Below are positions 1 to 6,062 of a stretch of 6,312 nt of DNA, one piece after another. Where the stretch lies: NCBI GenBank assembly GCA_017396925.1, contig JAFQKM010000285.1, positions 1-6,312 on the forward strand. Direction: 5' to 3'. Origin of the DNA: Clostridia bacterium (GTDB taxonomy: Bacteria > Bacillota > Clostridia > Oscillospirales > Butyricicoccaceae). Each line of letters starts with the position of its first letter. The stretch's first letter is position 1. The notes beneath the pieces are model-generated. The model made no database searches, was not told the DNA's origin, and saw only the letters and a program-made list of their open reading frames with translations. Position numbers and translations under genes: made by a program.

Positions 1-2303
1 AGGCCGATGACCTGCTGGGTACCCTGGCCCGCATCTGCCGGGAAGACGGCGATGGCTGCACCATCGTCACCGGCGACCGCGACAGCCTGCAGTTTATCGC
101 CGAGGGCGCCGATGTCGCGCTGGTCACCACCCGTATGGGCCAGACGATCACCGATATCTTCAATGCCGAAAAGTTTGCCGAGGCCTATCAGGGCCTGACA
201 GCCGATAAGATCGTCGACCTCAAGGCCATTATGGGCGATAAGTCGGACAATATCCCCGGCATCCCCGGCATCGGCGAAAAGGGTGCCATGGATCTGCTGG
301 TGCGTTTCGGCTCGCTGCAGGGGGTCTACGACAATCTCGAGACCGGCACCTTCACCCCTTCGGTCCGTAAGAAGCTGACCGAGGGCCGTGAGCTGGCCTT
401 CCTGAGCTATGATCTGGCCAAGGGCATCACCGATGTACCCATCGAGCGCTGCCCACAGGATCTGCTGCTGGGCGAGGGCGATAAGGGCGGCCTCTATGAT
501 TTTCTCGACCGCATGGAGCTGCGTTCGATCATCAAGCGTCTCGGCCTGACGCCGAGTGCCCATGAGGCCGAGCAGAGCGCCTTTGAAGAGCAGGATTATG
601 CGCTGATCAGTGATGCTGCACGGCTGCAGAAGCTGCTGGGGCAGGAGGCGGTCTGTGCTTTTGCGGCCGGGATGGATATGGCGGCCTTTGTTGTCGAAGG
701 CAAGACCTATGTTTCGGGCAGCGCCTATGTGGGCAGCGACGCCTGGAAAGAAGCCATCGCCGGTCTGCTGACTGCCGGACGCTATATCGTCCATGACGCC
801 AAGCCGTTGGCACTGGCTCTGTTTAAACAGGATAAAACACCGGCGGTGCCGGTTTTCGATACGGCCATCGCAGCCTACCTGATGGCCCCCACCTCCAGCG
901 ACTTTTCGCTGGAAAACTGCGCCATGACGGCCCTCGACGTCGTTCTGGCCGACAATGAAGAGGAGAGCGGCCAGATGACCCTCGGCCTCGACGACAGCGC
1001 TGATCTTAAAAAGCTCAGCCGCAGGGCACAGGTGATTGCTGCGCTCTACAGCCATTACAAGGCACAGCTGGAAGCCGAAGGTATGCTGGAGCTGATGGAG
1101 ACCATCGAGCTGCCTCTGATCCGAATTCTGGCCGAGATGCAGCATCTGGGCATGGAATTGGATACCGCACGCCTGCAGCAGTTCGGCGACGGTCTGACCG
1201 CCGACATCGACCGCCTCGAGGGAGAGATCTATGAAGCGGCCGGCGAGACCTTCAACATCGGCTCGCCTAAGCAGCTGGGCGTTGTGCTCTTTGAAAAGCT
1301 TGGTCTGCCTGCAAGAAAAAAGACCAAGACCGGTTATTCCACCGATGCCGATACGCTGGAAAAGCTGAAGGATGCCCATCCCATCATCGAGCTGATCCTC
1401 GAATACCGCAAGCTGACCAAGCTCAAGTCGACCTATGTGGAAGGCCTGCTCAAGACGGTGGCCGCCGACGGCCGCGTCCATTCCAGCTTCAATCAGATGG
1501 TCACAGCCACAGGACGTCTGTCGTCCACCGATCCCAATATGCAGAATATCCCCGTCCGCGAGGCCATTGGCGCCGAGATCCGCAAGTGTTTCGTGCCCAG
1601 GCAGGGACATATCTTTGTCGACGCCGACTATTCCCAGATCGAGCTGCGCGTACTGGCCCATATCGCCGGGGACGAGCGTATGCTGGCCGCCTTTAACAGC
1701 GGCGAAGATATCCATACCGTCACGGCATCCCAGGTCTTTGGCGTGCCGGTTGCCGAGGTCACATCCCAGATGCGATCCCGTGCCAAGGCGGTCAACTTCG
1801 GCATCGTCTACGGTATTTCGGCCTTCTCGCTGTCGGAAGATATTGGCGTCTTCCCCAAGCAGGCCCAGCAGTATATGGATGCCTATCTGGAAAAATACCA
1901 CGGCGTCCGTGAATATATGGAAAAGATCAAGGAACAGGCCCGGGCGGATGGCTATGTAGCCACCACCTTCGGCCGCAAGCGCTGGATCCCCGAGCTCAAG
2001 GCAGCCAATTTCAATATCCGTGCCTTTGGCGAGCGTGTCGCCCTCAATACCCCCATTCAGGGTACGGCGGCCGACATCATCAAGCTGGCCATGATCCGCG
2101 TATGGGAAGGCCTGCGTGCTGCCGGCCTGCGTGCACGCCTCATTCTGCAGGTCCACGACGAACTGATCCTCGAGTGTCCGCTGGAAGAGCAGGAGGCCGC
2201 ATCGGCCATTCTGGTGCGTGAGATGGAAAAGGCCGTCGAGCTGTCGGTCGCCCTGCGCGCCGACGCCAACTTCGGCGAGACCTGGCACGACGCCAAGGGG
2301 TAA
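1..2303 (+). CDS. polA: DNA polymerase I (5'-truncated by window edge)
   Basis: Family A DNA polymerase for Okazaki-fragment processing and gap repair. The reading frame is open from base 3, and its first visible residues (ADDLLGTLA) sit in the middle of the 5'-nuclease domain, so about 110 codons lie outside the window; 766 residues are visible. The 5'-nuclease part shows the acidic ADD and TGDRD motifs and GDKSDN (visible residues 78-83) followed by the PGIPGIGEKGA helix-hairpin-helix. The middle domain (about 195-355) has the 3'-5' exonuclease fold position but I cannot find the catalytic acidic residues: where DTET-type exo I is expected the sequence reads CAFAAGM, and VHDAKPL replaces the exo II Asp. 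The polymerase part is complete: TGRLSSTDPNMQNIP, motif A DYSQIELR (Asp at 542), motif B RAKAVNFGIVYG (Lys at 595), motif C QVHDE (Asp at 719). It ends 5 bases before rimI. Identification is certain; loss of proofreading is inferred from alignment by eye. Confidence 0.98.
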   Translation, partial: ADDLLGTLARICREDGDGCTIVTGDRDSLQFIAEGADVALVTTRMGQTITDIFNAEKFAEAYQGLTADKIVDLKAIMGDKSDNIPGIPGIGEKGAMDLLVRFGSLQGVYDNLETGTFTPSVRKKLTEGRELAFLSYDLAKGITDVPIERCPQDLLLGEGDKGGLYDFLDRMELRSIIKRLGLTPSAHEAEQSAFEEQDYALISDAARLQKLLGQEAVCAFAAGMDMAAFVVEGKTYVSGSAYVGSDAWKEAIAGLLTAGRYIVHDAKPLALALFKQDKTPAVPVFDTAIAAYLMAPTSSDFSLENCAMTALDVVLADNEEESGQMTLGLDDSADLKKLSRRAQVIAALYSHYKAQLEAEGMLELMETIELPLIRILAEMQHLGMELDTARLQQFGDGLTADIDRLEGEIYEAAGETFNIGSPKQLGVVLFEKLGLPARKKTKTGYSTDADTLEKLKDAHPIIELILEYRKLTKLKSTYVEGLLKTVAADGRVHSSFNQMVTATGRLSSTDPNMQNIPVREAIGAEIRKCFVPRQGHIFVDADYSQIELRVLAHIAGDERMLAAFNSGEDIHTVTASQVFGVPVAEVTSQMRSRAKAVNFGIVYGISAFSLSEDIGVFPKQAQQYMDAYLEKYHGVREYMEKIKEQARADGYVATTFGRKRWIPELKAANFNIRAFGERVALNTPIQGTAADIIKLAMIRVWEGLRAAGLRARLILQVHDELILECPLEEQEAASAILVREMEKAVELSVALRADANFGETWHDAKG

Positions 2304-2308
2304 GACGT

Positions 2309-2764
2309 ATGGATAATCATAACAAGATCGAGATCCGCAAGGGTCTGAAAGAAGAATATCTGCCCCTGCTGGCGGCAGCCGAAGCGGTCTGCTTCTCCGA
2401 CCCGTGGCCCACCGAGGCTTTCCAGTCGGAAATGAACGACCCTTTCATCTATCTGCTGGCCTTCGAAGGGGAAGAACTGGTCGGGTATGTGGGCGGCATG
2501 AGCCTCTACGAGACCTGTGACCTGAACAATATCGCCGTATTGCCCCAGCACCGCCGCCGCGGCATTGCCGCACAGCTGCTGGAGGCTTATATGGAAGAGG
2601 CCCGCGTCCGCGGGGCCGAGCAGATGCTGCTGGAGGTGCGCGAGAGCAATGCCCCGGCCATCGGCCTCTACGAGCGCTATGGCTTCAAGCCCTATGGCAA
2701 ACGAAAGAACTATTATCGAAATCCGGCGGAAGACGCCGTTCTTATGGTGGTGACATTATGCTGA
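2309..2764 (+). CDS. rimI: Ribosomal protein-alanine N-acetyltransferase RimI
   Basis: GNAT-family enzyme that transfers acetyl from acetyl-CoA to protein N-termini; the classical target is ribosomal protein S18, in the cytoplasm. The 151 residues match the usual RimI length. The N-terminal FSDPWPTEAFQSEM segment is typical of RimI, followed by the acetyl-CoA binding motif A (IAVLPQHRRRGIA, about residues 75-87) and the C-terminal LLEVRESNAPAIGLYERYGF with the expected Glu (109) and Tyr (121), then GKRKNYYRNPAEDAVLM. The start is supported by AAGGGG straddling the polA stop, and the gene begins 5 bases after polA and overlaps tsaD by 7, so translation is probably coupled. RimI is commonly encoded beside tsaB and tsaD in Firmicutes; here the upstream neighbour is polA rather than tsaB. 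Whether S18 is its real substrate cannot be read from sequence. Confidence 0.95.
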   Translation: MDNHNKIEIRKGLKEEYLPLLAAAEAVCFSDPWPTEAFQSEMNDPFIYLLAFEGEELVGYVGGMSLYETCDLNNIAVLPQHRRRGIAAQLLEAYMEEARVRGAEQMLLEVRESNAPAIGLYERYGFKPYGKRKNYYRNPAEDAVLMVVTLC

Positions 2765-3780
2765 TTCTTGCTTTGGAAAGCTCCTGCGACGAGACCGCGG
2801 CTTCGGTCAGCCGTGATGGCAGAGAGATCCTGTCCAACGTTGTATATTCCCAGATCGATATGCACGCCCTCTACGGCGGCGTCGTTCCCGAGATCGCCTC
2901 GCGCAAGCACGCCGAGAAGATCACGGCCGTTGCAGCCGAAGCCGTCCGTCAGGCCGGCATCGAGTGGAGCGATCTGGATGCCGTGGCGGCCACCTGCGCC
3001 CCCGGTCTGATCGGCGCCCTGCTGGTTGGCGCCAACTTTGCAAAGGCCTGCAGCCTTATGCTGAATGTGCCTTTCATCCCCGTACATCATATCCGCGGCC
3101 ATATCGCCGCGGGCTATGTGGCCTTCCCCCAGCTGGAACCGCCCTTTACAGCGCTGGTTGCTTCGGGCGGCCATACCGTCATCATTGATGTTGAAGACTA
3201 TACGAAGATGACCGTTCTGGGCACCACACGCGACGATGCTGCCGGCGAAGCCTTTGATAAGATCGGCCGCGTGCTCTCGCTGCCCTATCCCGGCGGCGCC
3301 GCGCTGGACAAGCTGGCCCAGACCGGCAATAAGGACCGCTATAAGCTGCCCCGTGCCAGCGTCAACGGCCACCCCTTCGACTTCTCCTTCTCGGGCCTCA
3401 AGACGGCTGCCGTCAATCTGGCGCACAACGCCAAGCAGAAGGGCGAAGAGATCGATCCCAACGACCTGGCTGCCGCTGTGGCTCATGCCGTTGCCGATTC
3501 GGTCGTTCCCCGCGTCGTGGCCGCCGCCAAGGAGATGGGCCGTAAGAAGATCACCGCTGCCGGCGGTGTTGCGGCCAACAGCATCCTGCGTGCCAAGCTG
3601 ACCGCCCTGTGCGAGAAGGAAGGCATCGAGCTCTATCTGCCTCCCCTCAGCCTCTGCGGTGACAACGGCGCCATGATCGCCTGCCAGGCCTACTATGAAT
3701 ATATGGCCGGCAATACCTCTGACAGCAGCCAGAACTGCTATGCCAACATGGCGGTTTCCGATCAGCTCTGCGGCAGATAA
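2758..3780 (+). CDS. tsaD: tRNA N6-adenosine threonylcarbamoyltransferase TsaD
   Basis: TsaD (Kae1/Gcp family) transfers threonylcarbamoyl from TC-AMP to A37 of ANN-decoding tRNAs, working with TsaB and TsaE after TsaC makes TC-AMP. The 340-residue length is normal. Visible signatures are the ASKHA-fold start LALESSCDETA, YGGVVPEIASRKH (40-51), the metal-binding HIRGH (His111, His115), SGGHT (136-140), GEAFDKIGRVL and PYPGG, FDFSFSGLKTA (208-217), AAGGVAANSILR, and GDNGAMIA with the third metal ligand Asp302. The start is fixed by the family-typical MLILALESS opening; it lies inside the end of rimI, with GGTGG about 8 bases upstream as a modest ribosome site. No tsaB or tsaE is in the window. 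The last ~25 residues (after YYEYMAG) are less conserved. No convincing terminator follows, so some readthrough towards rex is possible. Confidence 0.97.
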   Translation: MLILALESSCDETAASVSRDGREILSNVVYSQIDMHALYGGVVPEIASRKHAEKITAVAAEAVRQAGIEWSDLDAVAATCAPGLIGALLVGANFAKACSLMLNVPFIPVHHIRGHIAAGYVAFPQLEPPFTALVASGGHTVIIDVEDYTKMTVLGTTRDDAAGEAFDKIGRVLSLPYPGGAALDKLAQTGNKDRYKLPRASVNGHPFDFSFSGLKTAAVNLAHNAKQKGEEIDPNDLAAAVAHAVADSVVPRVVAAAKEMGRKKITAAGGVAANSILRAKLTALCEKEGIELYLPPLSLCGDNGAMIACQAYYEYMAGNTSDSSQNCYANMAVSDQLCGR

Positions 3781-3851
3781 AATACAACCGTCTGTAATTC
3801 TACAAAGAGTATTTATTTTCGGGAAAAGCCTTCAAAAAGGGCCTGAAAATC

Positions 3852-3950
3852 TGTGAATAACCCGAAAAATCCCCATGCACAGCCTGTGGAAATAAGGCGG
3901 AAAGCCTTTGGGCAAAAGGGTTTGCAGGTTGTGGATAACTCTGTGGATAA
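3852..3950 (-). promoter_or_regulatory. DnaA-box cluster upstream of rex
   Basis: Three exact matches to TGTGNATAA, the reverse of the DnaA box TTATNCACA, lie at 3852-3860 (TGTGAATAA), 3930-3938 and 3942-3950 (both TGTGGATAA). The last two equal the reverse complement of the high-affinity TTATCCACA box and start 12 bases apart. Weaker relatives are at 3885-3893 (TGTGGAAAT, two mismatches) and, in the opposite orientation, 3873-3881 (CCATGCACA, two mismatches). The strand is given as minus because TTATCCACA reads on that strand. The cluster sits in an AT-rich spacer and overlaps the probable rex promoter. DnaA binding is inferred from sequence only; a role in origin function or in rex control is open. 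Confidence 0.7.
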
Positions 3951-3957
3951 TGTTAAT
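3921..3957 (+). promoter_or_regulatory. Possible rex promoter region
   Basis: No strong sigma-A promoter stands out, but two weak pairs overlap here: TTTGCA (3921-3926) with GATAAT (3946-3951) at a long 19-base spacer, or TTGTGG (3929-3934) with GTTAAT (3952-3957) at 17 bases. Either would give a short leader before the rex ribosome site and would be covered by the two TGTGGATAA boxes. A half-site resembling the clostridial Rex operator (TGTTAA at 3951-3956) is present, but its partner half is not, so autoregulation by Rex is only a weak possibility. Confidence 0.35.
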
Positions 3958-4001
3958 AACTTTGTGTAATGAAAATCGGCTCCCGAACAAAGGGACCGTG
4001 T

Positions 4002-4009
4002 AAGGAGGG
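4002..4009 (+). promoter_or_regulatory. Ribosome binding site fixing the rex start
   Basis: AAGGAGGG is a near-perfect Shine-Dalgarno sequence 7 bases before the ATG at 4017. It decides against the in-frame ATG at 3969, which would add 16 residues (MKIGSRTKG...) unlike the Rex family, would lie within the promoter-like region, and has no comparable ribosome site. Confidence 0.9.
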
Positions 4010-4016
4010 AACGCGC

Positions 4017-4646
4017 ATGGAAAAGAAAGTATCACAGGCCGTAATCAGACGCCTGCCCCGTTATCATACCCACCTGAGCGAACTGCAGGATATGGGCATT
4101 ACCAAGATCTCCTCCAAGGATCTGGGCGATAAGATGGGTCTGACCGCGTCGCAGGTTCGTCAGGACCTCAACTGCTTCGGCGGTTTCGGCCAGCAGGGCT
4201 ACGGCTATCCCGTCGACGGTCTGCTTGATTCGATCGGCCAGATCCTCAAGCTGGACGAGATGAAGAGCGCTGTTATCATCGGTGCCGGTAATCTGGGCAG
4301 CGCCATCATCAACAACTTCAATTTCTTCAAAAACGGCTTCCGTCTGGTGGCTGCATTTGATGCCGATCCCAACCTGATCGGCACCGAGATCTCGGGTGTG
4401 CCGGTTTATGATGTCCGCGAGCTGCGCGAGTTCTGCACCAACAATCATCCCGATGTCGGTGTACTGACCATGCCCAAGAAGTTCGCCCGCGAGACGGCCG
4501 GTATCCTGTGTGACTGCGGCATTCGCGGCATCTGGAACTTCACCAACATCGACCTCCATCTGGATATCGATGCCGTTCCCGTCGAGAACGTCCATTTTGC
4601 CGAGAGCCTGATGGTCCTCTCCTATAAGATCGGCGAGAAGAAATAG
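4017..4646 (+). CDS. rex: Redox-sensing transcriptional repressor Rex
   Basis: Rex is a homodimeric repressor that binds DNA when NADH/NAD+ is low and releases it when NADH rises; in anaerobic Firmicutes it commonly controls fermentation and NADH-reoxidation genes. From the chosen start it is 209 residues, the usual size. An N-terminal winged helix (about 1-80) carries the family pattern: VIRRLPRYHTHL, SSKDLGDKMGLTASQVRQDL, FGGFGQQGYGYPVDGL. The Rossmann NAD(H) domain follows with IIGAGNLGSAI (GAGNLG at 89-94) and an acidic FDAD (Asp115) after the second strand, then VGVLTMPK and the C-terminal GIWNFTNIDL and domain-swap helix. The gene is monocistronic in appearance: a 236-base AT-rich spacer with DnaA-like boxes in front and a strong terminator 13 bases after the stop. 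Which operons it controls cannot be judged here, since the window shows no complete Rex operator. Confidence 0.97.
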   Translation: MEKKVSQAVIRRLPRYHTHLSELQDMGITKISSKDLGDKMGLTASQVRQDLNCFGGFGQQGYGYPVDGLLDSIGQILKLDEMKSAVIIGAGNLGSAIINNFNFFKNGFRLVAAFDADPNLIGTEISGVPVYDVRELREFCTNNHPDVGVLTMPKKFARETAGILCDCGIRGIWNFTNIDLHLDIDAVPVENVHFAESLMVLSYKIGEKK

Positions 4647-4659
4647 GATACATAGAAAG

Positions 4660-4689
4660 AAAGACCTGCCCATTCGGGCAGGTCTTTTT
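4660..4689 (+). terminator. Intrinsic terminator after rex
   Basis: A 12-base-pair stem, AAAGACCTGCCC (4660-4671) with its exact complement (4676-4687), closes a 4-base loop ATTC and ends in TTTTT. This is a textbook rho-independent terminator for rex. On the minus strand the stem is followed by a broken T-rich run (TCTTTCT), so it may also stop tadA transcripts arriving from the right; that second use is inferred. Confidence 0.93.
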
Positions 4690-4716
4690 GACAGGCTGTG
4701 AAAAATAGAGTATACT
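4688..4716 (+). promoter_or_regulatory. Near-consensus promoter pointing antisense into tadA
   Basis: TTGACA (4688-4693), an exact 17-base spacer and TATACT (4711-4716, one mismatch to TATAAT) make one of the two best sigma-A promoters in the window. The -35 box begins within the T-run of the rex terminator. The predicted start is near 4723, about ten bases from the tadA stop codon, so the transcript would run antisense through tadA. No plus-strand gene begins until 5265. It could therefore make an antisense RNA, or a long leader for the 5265-6011 genes. I see no terminator inside tadA on this strand. Confidence 0.6.
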
Positions 4717-4732
4717 GATTTGGTTAGGGCGC

Positions 4733-5188
4733 TTATCGAAGGGCCTTAAAAAACTCGGAAAGAATGGCGCTGCAGGGTTCGGCCAGCATGCCTTTATACA
4801 TCTTGGGCTTGTAGCCGAAGGCCTCTTCAAAGAGATTGATGACGCCGCCGCAGGCGCCCATATTGACGTCGCCTGCGCCGTAGAAGACGCGGCCGACCCG
4901 GGCATTGAGAATGGCGCCGGCACACATGGGGCAGGGCTCCAGTGTGACATAGAGATCGCAGTCGCTCAGACGCCAGGAGTTCAGCGTTTTGCAGGCCTCC
5001 TGAATGGCGATGCATTCGGCATGCAGCAGGGCATTCTGGTCCTCTTCACGGCGGTTGCGGCCACGGCCGACGACCTGCCCATCATGGACGACCACGCAGC
5101 CCACCGGCACTTCGCCGGCATCATAAGCCTCACGGGCCAGCTCCAGGGCCATCTGCATATATTTTTCTTCGCCGATCTGATATACCAT
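4733..5188 (-). CDS. tadA: tRNA-specific adenosine deaminase TadA
   Basis: Zinc-dependent deaminase that converts the wobble adenosine A34 of tRNA-Arg(ACG) to inosine, allowing it to read CGU, CGC and CGA. The 151-residue length is typical. The cytidine/deoxycytidylate deaminase-fold signature is complete: HAE (His56 zinc ligand, Glu58 proton shuttle) and PCPMC (Cys86 and Cys89 zinc ligands), with the TadA-type N-terminus MQMALELAREAYDAGEVPVGCVVV and GGVINLFEEAFGYKPKMYKGML near the C-terminus. The start at 5188 has AAAGGA about 9 bases upstream (5199-5204 on the minus strand). It is the only minus-strand gene here: convergent with rex across the 4660-4689 terminator and divergent from the small membrane protein gene. 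A strong opposing promoter lies just past its stop codon, which could make antisense RNA over it. Confidence 0.97.
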   Translation of the reverse strand: MVYQIGEEKYMQMALELAREAYDAGEVPVGCVVVHDGQVVGRGRNRREEDQNALLHAECIAIQEACKTLNSWRLSDCDLYVTLEPCPMCAGAILNARVGRVFYGAGDVNMGACGGVINLFEEAFGYKPKMYKGMLAEPCSAILSEFFKALR

Positions 5189-5219
5189 TCGGAACGATCC
5201 TTTCGAGCAGTTGTTTGAA

Positions 5220-5230
5220 AGTATTATACT
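5220..5230. promoter_or_regulatory. Symmetric divergent -10 region between tadA and the 5265 gene
   Basis: AGTATTATACT is a perfect palindrome around a central T. On the minus strand it contains an exact TATAAT (5223-5228) suited to tadA, giving a leader of roughly 25-30 bases. On the plus strand it offers TATTAT (5222-5227) or TATACT (5225-5230), with TATAAA just after (5230-5235), for the 5265 gene. No good -35 box is seen at 16-18 bases for either direction, so the strand assignment and strength are uncertain. Confidence 0.5.
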
Positions 5231-5264
5231 ATAAATCCCAACAGAAATAAAGGAAACAACATTT

Positions 5265-5477
5265 ATGGAACTTTTTCGTGATATCCTCTATTATGGTCTG
5301 CCCGCACTTGCCAGCCTCTATGTCTGCGGCAAGCTCTATCCCAAGCTCAACCCCGAGACCCAGAAGGGCCGCATCGGCGTTGTCTATCTGCTGGCCTGCC
5401 TGGCTGCTGTTGCCGGTATCTTTCTGCTGAATGCTTTTATGTGGGTCACCATCGGCTTTATGGCCATTATGGCGTAA
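5265..5477 (+). CDS. Small hydrophobic membrane protein, unknown function
   Basis: I do not recognise this 70-residue protein. It is strongly hydrophobic, with a probable first membrane segment at about residues 8-24 (YYGLPALASLYVCG), a polar, basic turn at about 25-36 (PKLNPETQKGR), and a long second hydrophobic stretch from about 37 to the C-terminus (VVYLLACLAAVAGIFLL and beyond), which may be one long or two short helices. There is no cleavable signal peptide. AAAGGAA about 9-10 bases upstream of the ATG is a good ribosome site, codon use matches neighbouring genes, and the stop is 15 bases before the next gene's start, so the two are probably cotranscribed. A real gene is likely from the ribosome site and operon spacing. 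Its role cannot be deduced. Confidence 0.75.
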   Translation: MELFRDILYYGLPALASLYVCGKLYPKLNPETQKGRIGVVYLLACLAAVAGIFLLNAFMWVTIGFMAIMA

Positions 5478-5492
5478 AGGGAGGGGAGAATT

Positions 5493-6011
5493 ATGGAAAC
5501 ACAGATTCGTCAGACCGAGGCCATCCTGGCCCGTCTGGATCAGCTGGAGATTCCCTATGAGCTCCATGAACATGCGCCGGTCGAGAAGGCCACCGACCGT
5601 TATGATATGGGCCTGACCTTTGATGCCTGTGTCTGCAAAAACCTGTTCCTCACCGTGCGCAACGAGAGCAATTTCTATGTCCTCATGCTCAAGGCTGAAA
5701 AGAACGCCGATCTGCGCCGTATCGCCCGTGCCATCGGCAGCTCCCGCCTGTGCTTCGGCTCGGATGCCCGTCTGTGGGAGATGATGGGTCAGAAGCCCGG
5801 TATGGTCAGCCCGCTGGGGGTCATCCACGACAATGCCCGTCAGGTCATCGTCCTGCTGGATATCGACCTCCGCGGCCAGAAGATCTGCGTTCATCCCAGC
5901 GACAATACCAAGACCCTTGTTCTGGAGTTCAGCCAGCTGGAACGCTACCTTCATTCCTTCGGTTCTAAGGTCATGTTTATCGATCCCGAAAAGGCTGTAG
6001 AAAATCTTTGA
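5493..6011 (+). CDS. ProX/YbaK-type aminoacyl-tRNA deacylase (PrdX-like)
   Basis: Free-standing editing domain related to the INS domain of prolyl-tRNA synthetase. Members such as ProX/ProXp-ala hydrolyse Ala-tRNA(Pro), preventing alanine insertion at proline codons; YbaK-type relatives act on Cys-tRNA(Pro). The 172 residues match the PrdX-like size. Visible motifs are the N-terminal helix and YELHEHAPV, the conserved lysine in CKNLFL (Lys49-Asn50), FYVLMLKAEKNADLRRIA, GMVSPLGV (103-110), the strand VIVLLDIDL, and HPSDNTKTLVL (His134). These fit the ProX/PrdX branch better than YbaK/EbsC, but substrate choice is inferred. The usual ND after the VSPLG loop reads HD here, a small departure. A strong ribosome site (GGGAGGGG, 5479-5486) sits 6 bases before the ATG. 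It follows the small membrane protein gene and precedes a separately promoted tRNA-Ala(GGC). Confidence 0.9.
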   Translation: METQIRQTEAILARLDQLEIPYELHEHAPVEKATDRYDMGLTFDACVCKNLFLTVRNESNFYVLMLKAEKNADLRRIARAIGSSRLCFGSDARLWEMMGQKPGMVSPLGVIHDNARQVIVLLDIDLRGQKICVHPSDNTKTLVLEFSQLERYLHSFGSKVMFIDPEKAVENL

Positions 6012-6018
6012 TTTTTTT
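6000..6018 (+). terminator. Weak AT-rich hairpin at the end of the deacylase gene
   Basis: AAAATC (6001-6006) pairs with GATTTT (6010-6015) across a 3-base TTT loop, and a T-run follows to 6018. The stem is short and has a single G-C pair, and the stop codon lies within it, so it would be a weak terminator at best. No better candidate separates the deacylase gene from the tRNA. Confidence 0.25.
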
Positions 6019-6030
6019 CAAAAAAACCTG

Positions 6031-6062
6031 TTGACAAACAGGATGGGCCGTGGTATTATAAT
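6031..6062 (+). promoter_or_regulatory. Promoter of tRNA-Ala
   Basis: An exact TTGACA (6031-6036) is followed at 17 bases by TATTAT (6054-6059, one mismatch), which merges into an exact TATAAT (6057-6062) at a less favourable 20-base spacing. The predicted start is near 6066-6070, about 25 bases before the mature tRNA. The -35 box lies inside a perfect inverted repeat CCTGTT-GACA-AACAGG (6027-6042). Confidence 0.85.

Noticed and set aside
2713..3486. Minus-strand 257-residue frame opposite tsaD
   Set aside because: It lies entirely within the well-supported tsaD and rimI genes. Its length follows from G/C-rich third codon positions, and the protein resembles no family I know.
3828..3908. Small hairpins after tsaD (GCCTT/AGGGC at 3828-3842; AAGGC/GCCTT at 3894-3908)
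   Set aside because: The stems are only 5 base pairs, one with a wobble, and no real T-run follows, so they are not supportable terminators for tsaD.
3951..3968. Rex operator near the rex promoter
   Set aside because: Only a left half-site like TGTTAA is visible. The required inverted half (TTAACA or TTCACA type) is absent.
3969..4016. In-frame upstream ATG giving a 225-residue Rex
   Set aside because: The AAGGAGGG site 7 bases before 4017 and the normal 209-residue family length favour the later start.
3832..4035. Minus-strand 67-residue frame in the tsaD-rex spacer
   Set aside because: Its repeating I-H-R-V-I-H pattern comes from the DnaA-like boxes read in one frame. It has no convincing start context and crosses the rex promoter and ribosome site.
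4032..4673. Minus-strand 213-residue frame opposite rex
   Set aside because: It is antisense to rex and starts within the rex terminator hairpin, so it is a shadow.
4719..4732. tRNA D-arm-like string TTGGTTAGGGCGC after the 4688 promoter
   Set aside because: No acceptor, anticodon or T arm follows. The next bases are the end of tadA, so it is not a tRNA, though a relic cannot be excluded.
5229..5954. Minus-strand 241-residue frame opposite the membrane protein and deacylase genes
   Set aside because: It is antisense to two genes with good ribosome sites and, for the deacylase, clear family motifs. It is a codon-bias shadow.
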